From assembly GCA_937925635.1 (NCBI GenBank), contig CALALX010000121.1:1-64000 (forward strand): a DNA stretch of 64,000 nt. The letters run 5' to 3'. The DNA is from an uncultured Caulobacter sp. (GTDB lineage Bacteria; Pseudomonadota; Alphaproteobacteria; Caulobacterales; Caulobacteraceae). Under the pieces are notes generated by a model that was given only the letters and a program-made list of their open reading frames with translations, was not told the origin of the DNA and searched no databases. The position numbers and the translations under genes were made by a program. Positions 16,614 through 24,371 of this stretch are shown here, one piece after another (within the stretch, counting starts at the first letter, position 1; every line of letters begins with the position of its first letter).

Positions 16614-17150
16614 GGGCGGCTTCCTGGGCGTCTTGGATGAAGGTCGCGTCGTCTTAGCGGGGCGCGACGGCCTTCGGAAACCCTAAACCACCGCGCGGCT
16701 GGCCGCGAAGGCGACGGTTTCACGTCGCCCCACGACTTTGCTGTGGAAAACTCAAGCGTCTGCTTTGACTGAGAGAATTCGCGAGCATCCACACCTTGTC
16801 CACAGAGCGTCAACCGGTCGGCGGGCAAGAATTCACATGGGGGCGAATTGGGGCGGTTGCTTCATACCGGGATCGGCAGCACAGTCAACCCGTCGAGAGG
16901 AAACGCGGCGCGGGCGAGACGGGAAACCGGAAGGCCAGGCGAGCGGGACGCTCCAGGAACCAAGGACCGGAAGGAGACTTTCGGAGACCGGACCGGGAGC
17001 GGGTCAGTGAAGACCGGGCGCAATCCCGGACACCCGCGGGCCCACGACCTCCAGACCGCAAGTCTCGCAAGAGGCTTGGGTGAGAGGGCGATGCGGCCGG
17101 GCGACCGGAAGCACCGTCCTCTTGCTCGTTTGGGGTACTGCTTCCTCGTT
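16614..17150. other. Intergenic stretch without a recognised gene
   Basis: Open frames here are short and have no family resemblance. 16742-16804 holds three DnaA-box-like motifs, listed separately. From about 16860 to 17110 the plus strand is purine-rich, with ACCGGA or GACCGG recurring several times (for example near 16924, 16966, 16988 and 17103). This could be an untranslated RNA or relaxed repeats. I match it to no known RNA. Confidence 0.4.
16742..16804. promoter_or_regulatory. Cluster of three DnaA-box-like sites
   Basis: TGTGGAAAA (16742, reverse TTTTCCACA), GCATCCACA (16785) and TTGTCCACA (16796) lie within 63 bases. The first and third differ from TTATCCACA at one position, and the second at two. 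Confidence 0.4.
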
Positions 17151-17314
17151 CCTCCCCGCTTGCCGGGGAGGTGGACCGCGCGGAGCGCGGTGGAGGGGCA
17201 GCGCCGGCGTTGGACGATCAGCCGCCGTGCACAGCGCCCAATCCTGTCACGACATCGCCGCCCCTCCGATCCGGCTCCGCCAGGCCACCTCCCCCTCGCT
17301 GCGCTTCGGGGAGG
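17151..17314. repeat. Large palindromic intergenic repeat, family C
   Basis: 17151-17197 and 17261-17314 are imperfect inverted arms rich in CCTCCCC and GGGGAGG. The left arm contains two nested hairpins (17151-17171 and about 17174-17190). Elements of this type (CCTCCCCGCTTGCCGGGGAGG and relatives) are common between genes in Caulobacterales. It ends 66 bases before the transporter gene. Confidence 0.7.
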
Positions 17315-17379
17315 CTCGAGATGTCTCGACGAACACCGTTCCCGCCCGTACGGTCGCTCCCATTTCTCGGGAGGGTCCG

Positions 17380-18378
17380 ATGCTTTCACGTCGACTGTTG
17401 CTGTCTTCAGGCCTTGCGGGCCTCCTCGCGGCCTGCGGACCCAAGGCGGAGAAGGCGGCGGACGGCCTCACCGAGATCCGCTTCGCCACCGACTGGCGCG
17501 CCCAGGGCGAACACGGCGGCTTCTACCAGGCCCTGGCCGACGGCGAGTATGAGAAGCGTGGTCTGAGGGTCACCATCATGCAGGGCGGACCGAGCGTGAA
17601 CGTGCCGCAACTGCTGGCGGCCGGCGCCATCGAGATGGGCATGGGCTCAAACAGCTTCATCGCCCTGAACCTGGCCAAGGAGAAAGTCCCCGTTAAGGCG
17701 GTCGCGGCCTTCTTTCAGAAGGATCCGCAGGTGCTGATCGCCCACCCGGGCGTCGGGGTGAACAGCATCGCCGACATGAAGGGCCGGCCGATCCTGCTGG
17801 CCGACGCCTCGGTCACCGCCTTCTGGGTCTGGCTGAAGAGCAAGTACGGTTTCACCGACGCGCAGGTGCGCAAGTACAACTACAGCCTGGCGCCGTTCCT
17901 GGCCGACAAGCAGGCGATCGTGCAGGGCTATCTGTCGAGCGAGCCGTTCATGATCGAGAAGGAGGGCGGGTTCAAACCGGCGACCTTCCTGCTCGCCGAC
18001 GAAGGCTATCCCGGCTACGCGACCATGGTCCTGGCGCCGGACGCGCTGGTCGCCGGCAAGCCGGACGCGGTGCGCGCGTTCGTCGAGGCCAGCGCCGCGG
18101 GCTGGAAGTCGTACCTGCACGGCGATCCTTCGAAGGCCGACGCTCTGATCCTGAAGGACAACCCGGAGATGACGGCGGAGCTGCTGGCCAACGCCCGCGA
18201 ACAGATGCGCGGGCACGGCATCGTCGAGTCCGGCGACGCGCTCACCCAGGGCGTGGGCGCGATGAGCGACGCGCGCTGGGCCGAGTTCTTCCGGGTGGCG
18301 TCCGAACAGGGCGTCTATCCGAAGGACATGGACTACAGGGCCGCCTACACGCTCAAGTTCGTGACGCCGAAGGCCTGA
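17380..18378 (+). CDS. ABC transporter substrate-binding lipoprotein (NMT1/ThiY-like)
   Basis: This 332-residue periplasmic binding protein has a lipoprotein signal ending LAGLLAAC (Cys19) with Arg-Arg at positions 4-5. The family (NMT1/THI5-like) binds thiamine-precursor pyrimidines, nitrate, taurine or alkanesulfonates. The opening IRFATDWRAQGEHGGFYQA resembles thiamine-precursor binders most, by inference only. No TPP riboswitch is visible upstream. GGGAGGG precedes the start. Permease and ATPase genes follow after a palindromic repeat. Confidence 0.88.
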   Translation: MLSRRLLLSSGLAGLLAACGPKAEKAADGLTEIRFATDWRAQGEHGGFYQALADGEYEKRGLRVTIMQGGPSVNVPQLLAAGAIEMGMGSNSFIALNLAKEKVPVKAVAAFFQKDPQVLIAHPGVGVNSIADMKGRPILLADASVTAFWVWLKSKYGFTDAQVRKYNYSLAPFLADKQAIVQGYLSSEPFMIEKEGGFKPATFLLADEGYPGYATMVLAPDALVAGKPDAVRAFVEASAAGWKSYLHGDPSKADALILKDNPEMTAELLANAREQMRGHGIVESGDALTQGVGAMSDARWAEFFRVASEQGVYPKDMDYRAAYTLKFVTPKA

Positions 18379-18408
18379 ATGCGGTCGGTGGAGCAACCCT
18401 ATTCAGCC

Positions 18409-18531
18409 GTCATGGCCGACTTGTTCGGACCACCCATGAACACGGCCTCTGAAATGGTCGGCTCATCGTCTCTCCAGAGTCTGCGGGCGAGCTCACCAGG
18501 CATGGGTGGCCCGAACAGGTCGGGCCATGAC
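18409..18531. repeat. Palindromic intergenic repeat, family A
   Basis: 18409-18438 and 18501-18531 are near-identical inverted arms that start GTCATGGCC and end CCCATG, like the element at 1-126. It sits inside the ABC operon, between the binding-protein and ATPase genes, where such hairpins can stabilise the upstream message. Confidence 0.75.
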
Positions 18532-18581
18532 GGTGGAGGGGGGATGGCCGGCGCGCTCCTTCGCGCCGACGGGGCCCTCCC

Positions 18582-19322
18582 ATGATCGCCTCCCTGTCTG
18601 GCGTCGAGGTCGACTATCGCGGACGCCTGGCGCTGGGACCGTTCGACCTGGCTGTCGGCGAGGGCGAGATCATCGCCCTGGTCGGACCGTCGGGCTGCGG
18701 CAAATCCACGGCCATGCGGCTGCTCGCCGGTCTCGAACAGCCCACGCGCGGGAGGCTCGCCCGCGCGCCGGGGCGCGGCGAGACCTCGCTGGTGTTCCAG
18801 GCGCCGACCCTGGCCCCGTGGATGAGCGCGGTCGCCAACGTCGCCCTGCCGCTGGAGCTGGCTGGCGTCGATCGCCGCGCGGCGCGGGCGCGAGCGTCCG
18901 AGGCCCTGGATCGCGTCGGCCTCTCCGGCGTCGACGCCGCCAGGCCGGCGCAGCTGTCGGGCGGCATGGCCATGCGGGTGTCTCTGGCCCGGGCCCTGGT
19001 CACCCGGCCGCGCCTGTTGCTGCTGGACGAGCCTTTCGCGGCCCTGGACGAGATCACCCGCCGCACCCTGGCCGATGACGTGCTGGCCCTGTGGGCCGAG
19101 CTTCGACCGGCGATCCTCTTCGTGACCCACAATGTCGAGGAGGCCGTCTACATGGCCTCACGCGTGGTCGTGATGACCGCCGGCCCCGGCAAGCTGGCGG
19201 GAGAGGCAGCCGTCGCCGGACCCCTGCCCCGGCCGGAGGGTTTCCGCGTCACCGAGGGCTTCCGCCGAACGTCCGAGACGGTTTCCGCCCTGCTGGCGCA
19301 GGGCATGGAGCGGGCGGCGTGA
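18582..19322 (+). CDS. ABC transporter ATP-binding protein
   Basis: This 246-residue importer ATPase is of the nitrate/sulfonate/taurine class. It has Walker A GPSGCGKST at 35-43, the Q-loop in LVFQAPTLAPW, the signature LSGGMAMR, Walker B RLLLLDEPFAALDE and the H-loop THNVEEAVYM. It powers uptake through the permease encoded immediately after it, which overlaps its stop by four bases. Confidence 0.93.
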   Translation: MIASLSGVEVDYRGRLALGPFDLAVGEGEIIALVGPSGCGKSTAMRLLAGLEQPTRGRLARAPGRGETSLVFQAPTLAPWMSAVANVALPLELAGVDRRAARARASEALDRVGLSGVDAARPAQLSGGMAMRVSLARALVTRPRLLLLDEPFAALDEITRRTLADDVLALWAELRPAILFVTHNVEEAVYMASRVVVMTAGPGKLAGEAAVAGPLPRPEGFRVTEGFRRTSETVSALLAQGMERAA

Positions 19323-20086
19323 GACGCCTGGTCGACCTGCTGGCGCCGATCGTGTTTCTCGGCCTGCTGCTCGGCGGCTGGGAGCTCGCTTGCCGGGCGC
19401 TGGATATCCCCCCGTATCGCCTGCCGCCGCCGTCGGCGATCGGCGACGCCCTGGCCGCCGAGGGCCCGCTGCTGCTGCGCTCCGGCTGGGTCACCCTGGC
19501 GACCGCGCTCTGGGCGCTGGCGATCGCGAGCCTGCTCGCCAACCTGCTGGCCCTGGCCGCGGCGCTCAGCGGCCTCGTCGAAAGAGCCATCCAGCCGGTG
19601 GTCGTGACCCTGCAGGTGACGCCGGTCATCGCGATCGCGCCGCTGGTGCAGATCTGGGCCGGCCTTGAGCATCCCGAGCGCGCCGTCGTCGGCCTGGCCG
19701 TCGTGGTCGCCTTCTTCCCGATCTTCTCCGGCGCCCTGACCGGCCTGAAATCGGCCGATCCGGACCTTGAGCGGCTGTTCGACCTCTATGGCGCCAGCCG
19801 TTTGCAGAAGCTGCTGCGTCTGCGCGCGCCGACGGCGGCGCCGTTCGTCATGCAAGGGCACAAGGTCGCGGCGGGGCTGGCGGTGATTGGCGCTGTGGTC
19901 GGCGAGTTCAGCGCCGGATCGGGCGGCTCGCAGGGCCTGGCCTGGCGGATCATCGAGGCCAGCAACCGGCTGCAGACGGCCAAGGCGTTCGCGGCCCTAG
20001 TCGTGCTGGCGGTGATGGGCGCGGCGCTCTACGGCTTGCTGCAACTGGCCGAACGTCGGGCCCTGGCGTGGTGGCGCGGGCGTTAG
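19319..20086 (+). CDS. ABC transporter permease (BPD_transp_1)
   Basis: This is a 255-residue inner-membrane permease with about six helices. I use the GTG overlapping the ATPase stop (GTGA). The longer reading back to 19091 runs in another frame of the ATPase. The cytoplasmic EAA-type loop is near DLYGASRLQKLLRLRAPTA. It completes a three-gene importer. Confidence 0.9.
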   Translation: MRRLVDLLAPIVFLGLLLGGWELACRALDIPPYRLPPPSAIGDALAAEGPLLLRSGWVTLATALWALAIASLLANLLALAAALSGLVERAIQPVVVTLQVTPVIAIAPLVQIWAGLEHPERAVVGLAVVVAFFPIFSGALTGLKSADPDLERLFDLYGASRLQKLLRLRAPTAAPFVMQGHKVAAGLAVIGAVVGEFSAGSGGSQGLAWRIIEASNRLQTAKAFAALVVLAVMGAALYGLLQLAERRALAWWRGR

Positions 20087-20144
20087 GCGCGGATTAAGCG
20101 GCGCGGGTTAAGCGTCGGTCGGCACTCCGCCGGCTGGATTCCGC

Positions 20145-20942
20145 ATGCGTCTCGTCCTCGCCCTTTCGATCGTCGCGGTCAGCGCCGCGAGCGCGCACGC
20201 CGCGGAGGACCGCTATGGCCCGCCGCGCGCGGCCTCATCGTCCGCCGGACCGCAGGTCGCCAGCGCCCTTCCCGCGAGTTCGGCGCCCTACAGCGGCCAG
20301 ATGCTGAGCTGGAGCGGCAAGGCGCCGGGCCAGGCGCCGATGGCGCCCGCGGCGTCGGGTCCCGCCCTGCCCCAGCCGATCGCGCCCTGGGCCGGACAGG
20401 CGCCAACGCCGCAACGCGTCTCCTATCCTTCCATCGCGGCGCCGGTTCAGCGCGCGCCGCAGCCGGCCTTCATCCCTCAGGCGCCCCAGCGCCAGGCCGC
20501 CGCGCCGCAGCCGCTGCCGACCAGCCTCTATGACCGCCCGGCCGCGCCGGCCCCGGTCGCCGCCGCCCCTGTCCCCCAGCCCCAAAGCCCCTACCCGCCG
20601 TCGGGGGGCCAGGCCGCGCCCCCGCCGCCGCCCTCGGCGACGGCGCGCGTGCGGTCTCCGGACGAGGCCAGCCCCCGCGCCTATTCGGTGCTGCGCGAGT
20701 TCGGCGGCACGCCCGATCCGATCAACATTCCGCCGCCGACCTCCTACTGGGCCACCCGCCCCGAGACCGCGCCGCCGCCTGAGAGCGCGGACGAGGCCGC
20801 CGCCGACTTCGGCCCGGCCGGCGGCGTGGGCGCCGCGGACGTCGCCTCGGCCGACAGCCTCAGCCCGGAGGAAGAGGCCGCCAAGCGGCGCAGGCGTGAA
20901 TTGCTGAAGGAACGCGCCGCCGCCGCGGAGGCCGGCAAGTGA
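20145..20942 (+). CDS. Secreted Pro/Ala-rich protein, unknown function
   Basis: This 265-residue protein has a clear signal peptide (cleavage after ASAHA, about residue 19) and a mature part dominated by Pro, Ala, Gln and Ser, so it is probably disordered in the periplasm. The C-terminus is charged (EEEAAKRRRRELLKERAA). The frame is real: the codon pattern is strong and its stop overlaps the DUF2336 start (GTGA). I recognise no family. Confidence 0.65.
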   Translation: MRLVLALSIVAVSAASAHAAEDRYGPPRAASSSAGPQVASALPASSAPYSGQMLSWSGKAPGQAPMAPAASGPALPQPIAPWAGQAPTPQRVSYPSIAAPVQRAPQPAFIPQAPQRQAAAPQPLPTSLYDRPAAPAPVAAAPVPQPQSPYPPSGGQAAPPPPPSATARVRSPDEASPRAYSVLREFGGTPDPINIPPPTSYWATRPETAPPPESADEAAADFGPAGGVGAADVASADSLSPEEEAAKRRRRELLKERAAAAEAGK

Positions 20943-22036
20943 GCGCCGGTCCAAGCCGTCTTCACGACCTGATCGCGCTGGCCAACGAGTCCTCCAGCGA
21001 GCGGCGACGCGAACTGCTACGCGGCGTGACCGACATGTTCTTCGCCGGGGATGCGCACGGGCCGACCGAGATGGGGCTCTTCGACGCCGTGCTCGGCAAG
21101 CTGGCCAGTGAAATGGAAGCTGCCGTTCGCGCCGAGCTGGCCCAGCGGATGTCGGGCGCCGACGCGCCGCCGATGGGCCTGGTCCGAACTCTGGCCGGCG
21201 ACCACATCGACATCGCCCGCCCCCTGCTGCAGCGCTCCCGCGCCCTGAGCGAGGAAGACCTGGTTCGGCTGGCCCGCACCCAGGGTCAGGATCATCTGCG
21301 CGCCATTTCGCAACGGACCATCGTGCCGAGCGCCGTCTCCGACGCCATCGTCGAACGGGGCGACGACGACACTCTGGGCGTGCTGCTGCGCAACGGCGGC
21401 GCGGCCCTCTCGCGCAAGGCTCACGAGAAGGCCGTCGACCGCGCGGTGCAGAACCCGGACCTGCACGAAGCCGTGGTCAGCCGCGAACAGCTGCCGATCG
21501 ACCTGCTCAACGAAATGTACTTCGTGGTCGAGGCGCGGCTGCGCGACCGGATCACCAGCGCCAACGCGGCCATCGACCCGGCCCAACTCGAAGCCGCCCT
21601 GGCCGCCGGACGCAAGCGCGTGGCGGTGGGCGACGGCGCCCTGCCCGCCGACTACGCCGAGGCCGAAGCGGCCGTCCGGAGCATGATCGCGCGTGGCGAT
21701 GTCGGCCCGCGCGCCTTGGCCGCCATGCTGCGCAACCGCGAGACCACCAGGTTCCTGATCGCCCTGGCCGAGATGGCCGAAATCGACTTCCACACCGCGC
21801 GGCGTATCCTCGAACGCAAGGAACTCGACGCCCTGGCCATCGTCTGCAAGGCGGCGGATTTCGACCGCAGCCTGTTCCTGACCTTCACCGTATTGATTCT
21901 GGACCGCGCCGACGACGCCATGACCCGCGCCAAGTCCTACGGCGACCTATACAACAGCCTGCCCAGGGACGCGGCTCTGCGCACGATCCGCTTCTGGCGG
22001 ATGCGCCGGACGACCGGGGACGTGGCGGCGGCCTAG
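20939..22036 (+). CDS. DUF2336 domain protein
   Basis: This 365-residue all-helical protein belongs to DUF2336, a family largely confined to alphaproteobacteria and of uncertain function. HEAT-like repeated helices are visible from about residue 60 to 200 (for example SEEDLVRLARTQGQDHLRAIS). It starts at a GTG coupled to the stop of the secreted Pro-rich protein. A second DUF2336 gene is at 36153-37400. Its TAG stop lies inside a hairpin. Confidence 0.82.
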   Translation: MSAGPSRLHDLIALANESSSERRRELLRGVTDMFFAGDAHGPTEMGLFDAVLGKLASEMEAAVRAELAQRMSGADAPPMGLVRTLAGDHIDIARPLLQRSRALSEEDLVRLARTQGQDHLRAISQRTIVPSAVSDAIVERGDDDTLGVLLRNGGAALSRKAHEKAVDRAVQNPDLHEAVVSREQLPIDLLNEMYFVVEARLRDRITSANAAIDPAQLEAALAAGRKRVAVGDGALPADYAEAEAAVRSMIARGDVGPRALAAMLRNRETTRFLIALAEMAEIDFHTARRILERKELDALAIVCKAADFDRSLFLTFTVLILDRADDAMTRAKSYGDLYNSLPRDAALRTIRFWRMRRTTGDVAAA

Positions 22037-22084
22037 AGCCTGATGGGTTCAGATGGAACAGTCTGAACCCTGAATTAGGCTCTA
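22034..22084. terminator. Nested hairpin at the DUF2336 stop
   Basis: The outer stem TAGAGCCT (22034-22041) pairs with AGGCTCTA (22077-22084), and the inner stem GGGTTCAGA pairs with TCTGAACCC. The TAG stop codon forms the first three bases. There is no T run. It lies between convergent genes and probably blocks or ends transcription from both sides. Confidence 0.55.
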
Positions 22085-22095
22085 CACCTTTGATT

Positions 22096-22148
22096 CTAGA
22101 GCACGATTCAGCCATCAGACGATTCCGTCTGATGCCATCGTGCTCTAG
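22096..22148. terminator. Nested hairpin at the TonB-C gene stop
   Basis: The outer stem CTAGAGCACGAT (22096-22107) pairs with ATCGTGCTCTAG (22137-22148), and the inner stem ATCAGACG pairs with CGTCTGAT. The minus-strand gene's TAG (22147-22145) is in the stem. It has the same architecture as the neighbour at 22034, with the same TAGAGC ends. Confidence 0.55.
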
Positions 22149-22531
22149 GGTCGTGGCTCGTTCGGGTGCCGCCAGACCAGGGGAATTCTGACTGTGCGCC
22201 CCTCGACGGAGACTCCGTCGCGGTCCACCGGCGCCATGCGGAAATAGTAGGAAGCCTCCAGGACGGCTTTGCCGAACCCGGCTCCCTGCTCCTCCACCAC
22301 CGTGCAACTCTTGAGGCGACCCTTGGCGGTGACCCTGCAACTGACCGTGCCGCGCCCGCCGAGGCCCTGACGCAGGGCGTCTGGCGGATAGAGGCGGGCC
22401 AGCACCATCCCGTCCGGCGTGGCCACCCACTGCGGTCGGGTGATCTCGCCGGCCTCGGGCGGCGACACCGAGGCAGTGGCAGGCGCAACGTCAGCGCCCC
22501 AAAGAACAACGGCAAGAAACAACAAGACCAT
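22145..22531 (-). CDS. Small secreted TonB C-terminal domain protein (second copy)
   Basis: This 128-residue protein has a signal peptide (about 1-20) followed by a TonB-C-like domain with the segment YPPDALRQGLGGRGTVSCRV and the closing FRMAPVDRDG...VRIPLVW. There is no transmembrane anchor and no long Pro-rich arm, so it is not a classic energy-transducing TonB. It is a paralogue of the next gene upstream. A longer reading to 23056 is a frame shadow. Confidence 0.75.
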   Translation of the reverse strand: MVLLFLAVVLWGADVAPATASVSPPEAGEITRPQWVATPDGMVLARLYPPDALRQGLGGRGTVSCRVTAKGRLKSCTVVEEQGAGFGKAVLEASYYFRMAPVDRDGVSVEGRTVRIPLVWRHPNEPRP

Positions 22532-22599
22532 GGGCGTCCCCCTCAGAAGCCGCGGTAGCCTCCAGTGCGTCGCGCGGCGACTCAATCCTGAGTGGGGTC

Positions 22600-22989
22600 C
22601 TAGTTCAACCTCCAAACCATCGGCAGGCGCACGGTCGCGCCCTCGGTGGGCTGGCCGCTGAGGCTGACGGGCGCCATGCGGAAGTGCTGGGCCAGCTGCA
22701 CCGTCGCGGCGCCGAAGCCGTAATCGCCGCCGCGTTCGGTCAGTACGAAGCAGTCGGCGAGCGCGCCGCCGGTCGCGACGTGGCACTCGACAACGGCCTC
22801 GCCGGAGGCGCCCTTCTCGATGGCGGCGACCGGATAGACCGCGATCAACTCCTCGATGGTCGGGGTGCGCACCCAGTCCGGGTCCTCGACGATGGCCGGC
22901 GCAGGCGCGGACGCCATCACGAAGCCTTCGGCCGGGGCGGTGTCGGCGGCGGCGGCCACGGCGGCGGCGGCGATGAGGGGCAGGATCAC
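22600..22989 (-). CDS. Small secreted TonB C-terminal domain protein (first copy)
   Basis: This 129-residue protein starts at a GTG with GGAG about seven bases before it, with signal peptide VILPLIAAAAVAAAADTAPA. It carries the same TonB-C-like domain as the downstream gene, and both end in FRMAPV...VRLPMVW or VRIPLVW. It begins 14 bases after the stop of the helical-repeat gene, so the three form one operon. Confidence 0.75.
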   Translation of the reverse strand: MILPLIAAAAVAAAADTAPAEGFVMASAPAPAIVEDPDWVRTPTIEELIAVYPVAAIEKGASGEAVVECHVATGGALADCFVLTERGGDYGFGAATVQLAQHFRMAPVSLSGQPTEGATVRLPMVWRLN

Positions 22990-23003
22990 GGGGAACTCCG
23001 GGG

Positions 23004-24371
23004 TCAGGACGCCGAGGGCTGGCGGGCGCGAAGCCGCTCCAGCGCCTGGCAGGCAAGGTCGGTGAGCGAGCGGTGGCCGTGCTCGGCGAAAACGTCGAAG
23101 GCGGCGGCCAGGGCCACGGACGCGGCGGCCAGGCCCCCGTCGTCGCGGCCGGTGATCTCGGCGCGGATCTCGTAGAGGCGCGCCAGGTTCAGCTGCGCCA
23201 CGGCCCAGGCGACCGGATCGGCCGCGGGGCGGAGGGCGCACAGTTCGGTCTTCTGGGCGGCGACGGCGGCGTCCAACACCGCGAGGTCGCCGGTCAGCTC
23301 GGCCTGACGCCCCAGGGCCTGGGCCTTGCCGGCGGCGACGCGAGCCCGCAGCGACAGGGCGGCCTGATCCTTCAGCACCAGGGCGGCGCGCTCGAAACAG
23401 GTGGCGGCCTGCTCAAAGGCGCGGGGGCTATCGGTGACTTCTCCGAGCACGATCAGCGCCTGGCCGAGGGCCGCCTGGATGCGCGCCCAGTCCATCGGGC
23501 TGTGCTCGCGGGTCACCGGCTCCAGCGCGGCGGTCAGGGCGTCGACCGCGTCGGCGGCCGGATTGACGTCGGCGGTCAGCTCAGCCTTGAGCGACAGGGC
23601 CGATCCATAGGCGGCGATGGCGCGGGCGTAGGTCAGTGGTTCGTAGGCCGGGTCGAGCCCGGCCATGGCGGCCTTGGCCTCGCGCACGGCGTGGTCGGCC
23701 AGGTCGACGTCTCGCTGGTTGGCGGCGGCGAGGCCGAGCAGGTCCGCACGGGCGGCGCGAAAATCGGCGACCGCCAGGCGGGCCAGGGCGCTGACCCGGC
23801 CCGAGGCGGCGAGCGCGGCCAGCGGGGCCTCGTACGCCGCCACGGCGGCCGTCACCGCGGCGACGTCGCCGCAGGCCAGGGCCTTTCGGCCCTCGATACC
23901 CGCCGTGGCCGCCGCCGCGATGGCGGCGCCGACGCCCGTCCCTCGCGCGGCCTGCGCCAGCACGCGCTCGGCGGCGGCGTTGAGACCGTCATCGCCGAAC
24001 AGCTCGGCTCCCAACTGCGCGCACAGACCCTGTTCGGCGCGGGCCCGGGTGACCCCGGCCTGGCGGTGGATGGCCTCAAACGCGGAAACGGCGGCCTCGC
24101 CCGCGGCGGCGGCCTTGCGAAGCGCGGCCGCGTCGCCCGACCGGCGGGCCAGTTCGCGCCAGCAGGCCGCGGCCTGCAGCAGGCGGGCGGGTCTGTCCTT
24201 GCTGCCGATGCGGGCGGCGGCGATGTCGGCCCCGCGCGCTTCGTTGGTCAGGAGATGAATATCGAGCAGTTCGAGCAGGGTCGCGTCGCCGCCGGTCAGC
24301 CCGTCGTGATGGGCGCCGGACAGGGCCTCGCCCGACAGCAGCCGGCGCAACTCGCGACCAAACTCGAACAT
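23004..24371 (-). CDS. Alanine-rich helical repeat protein, unknown function
   Basis: This 455-residue protein is predicted all-helical and has TPR-like features (repeated pairs such as ACWRELARRSGDAAALRKAAAAGEAAVSA are visible in short runs). No signal peptide or catalytic motif is seen. It heads an operon with two TonB-C proteins. A perfect TTAA-N7-TTAA CtrA box lies 88 bases upstream of its start, so cell-cycle control is possible. I recognise no specific family. Confidence 0.65.
   Translation of the reverse strand: MFEFGRELRRLLSGEALSGAHHDGLTGGDATLLELLDIHLLTNEARGADIAAARIGSKDRPARLLQAAACWRELARRSGDAAALRKAAAAGEAAVSAFEAIHRQAGVTRARAEQGLCAQLGAELFGDDGLNAAAERVLAQAARGTGVGAAIAAAATAGIEGRKALACGDVAAVTAAVAAYEAPLAALAASGRVSALARLAVADFRAARADLLGLAAANQRDVDLADHAVREAKAAMAGLDPAYEPLTYARAIAAYGSALSLKAELTADVNPAADAVDALTAALEPVTREHSPMDWARIQAALGQALIVLGEVTDSPRAFEQAATCFERAALVLKDQAALSLRARVAAGKAQALGRQAELTGDLAVLDAAVAAQKTELCALRPAADPVAWAVAQLNLARLYEIRAEITGRDDGGLAAASVALAAAFDVFAEHGHRSLTDLACQALERLRARQPSAS

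Noticed and set aside
16741..16810. TPP riboswitch ahead of the ThiY-like importer (CTGAGAG motif present)
   Set aside because: Only the CTGAGA-like piece is present; the other conserved THI segments and the fold are missing, and it is 570 bases from the gene.
20097..20114. TTAA-N10-TTAA as a CtrA site before the secreted Pro-rich gene
   Set aside because: The spacer is ten, not seven, bases, which does not fit the CtrA consensus.
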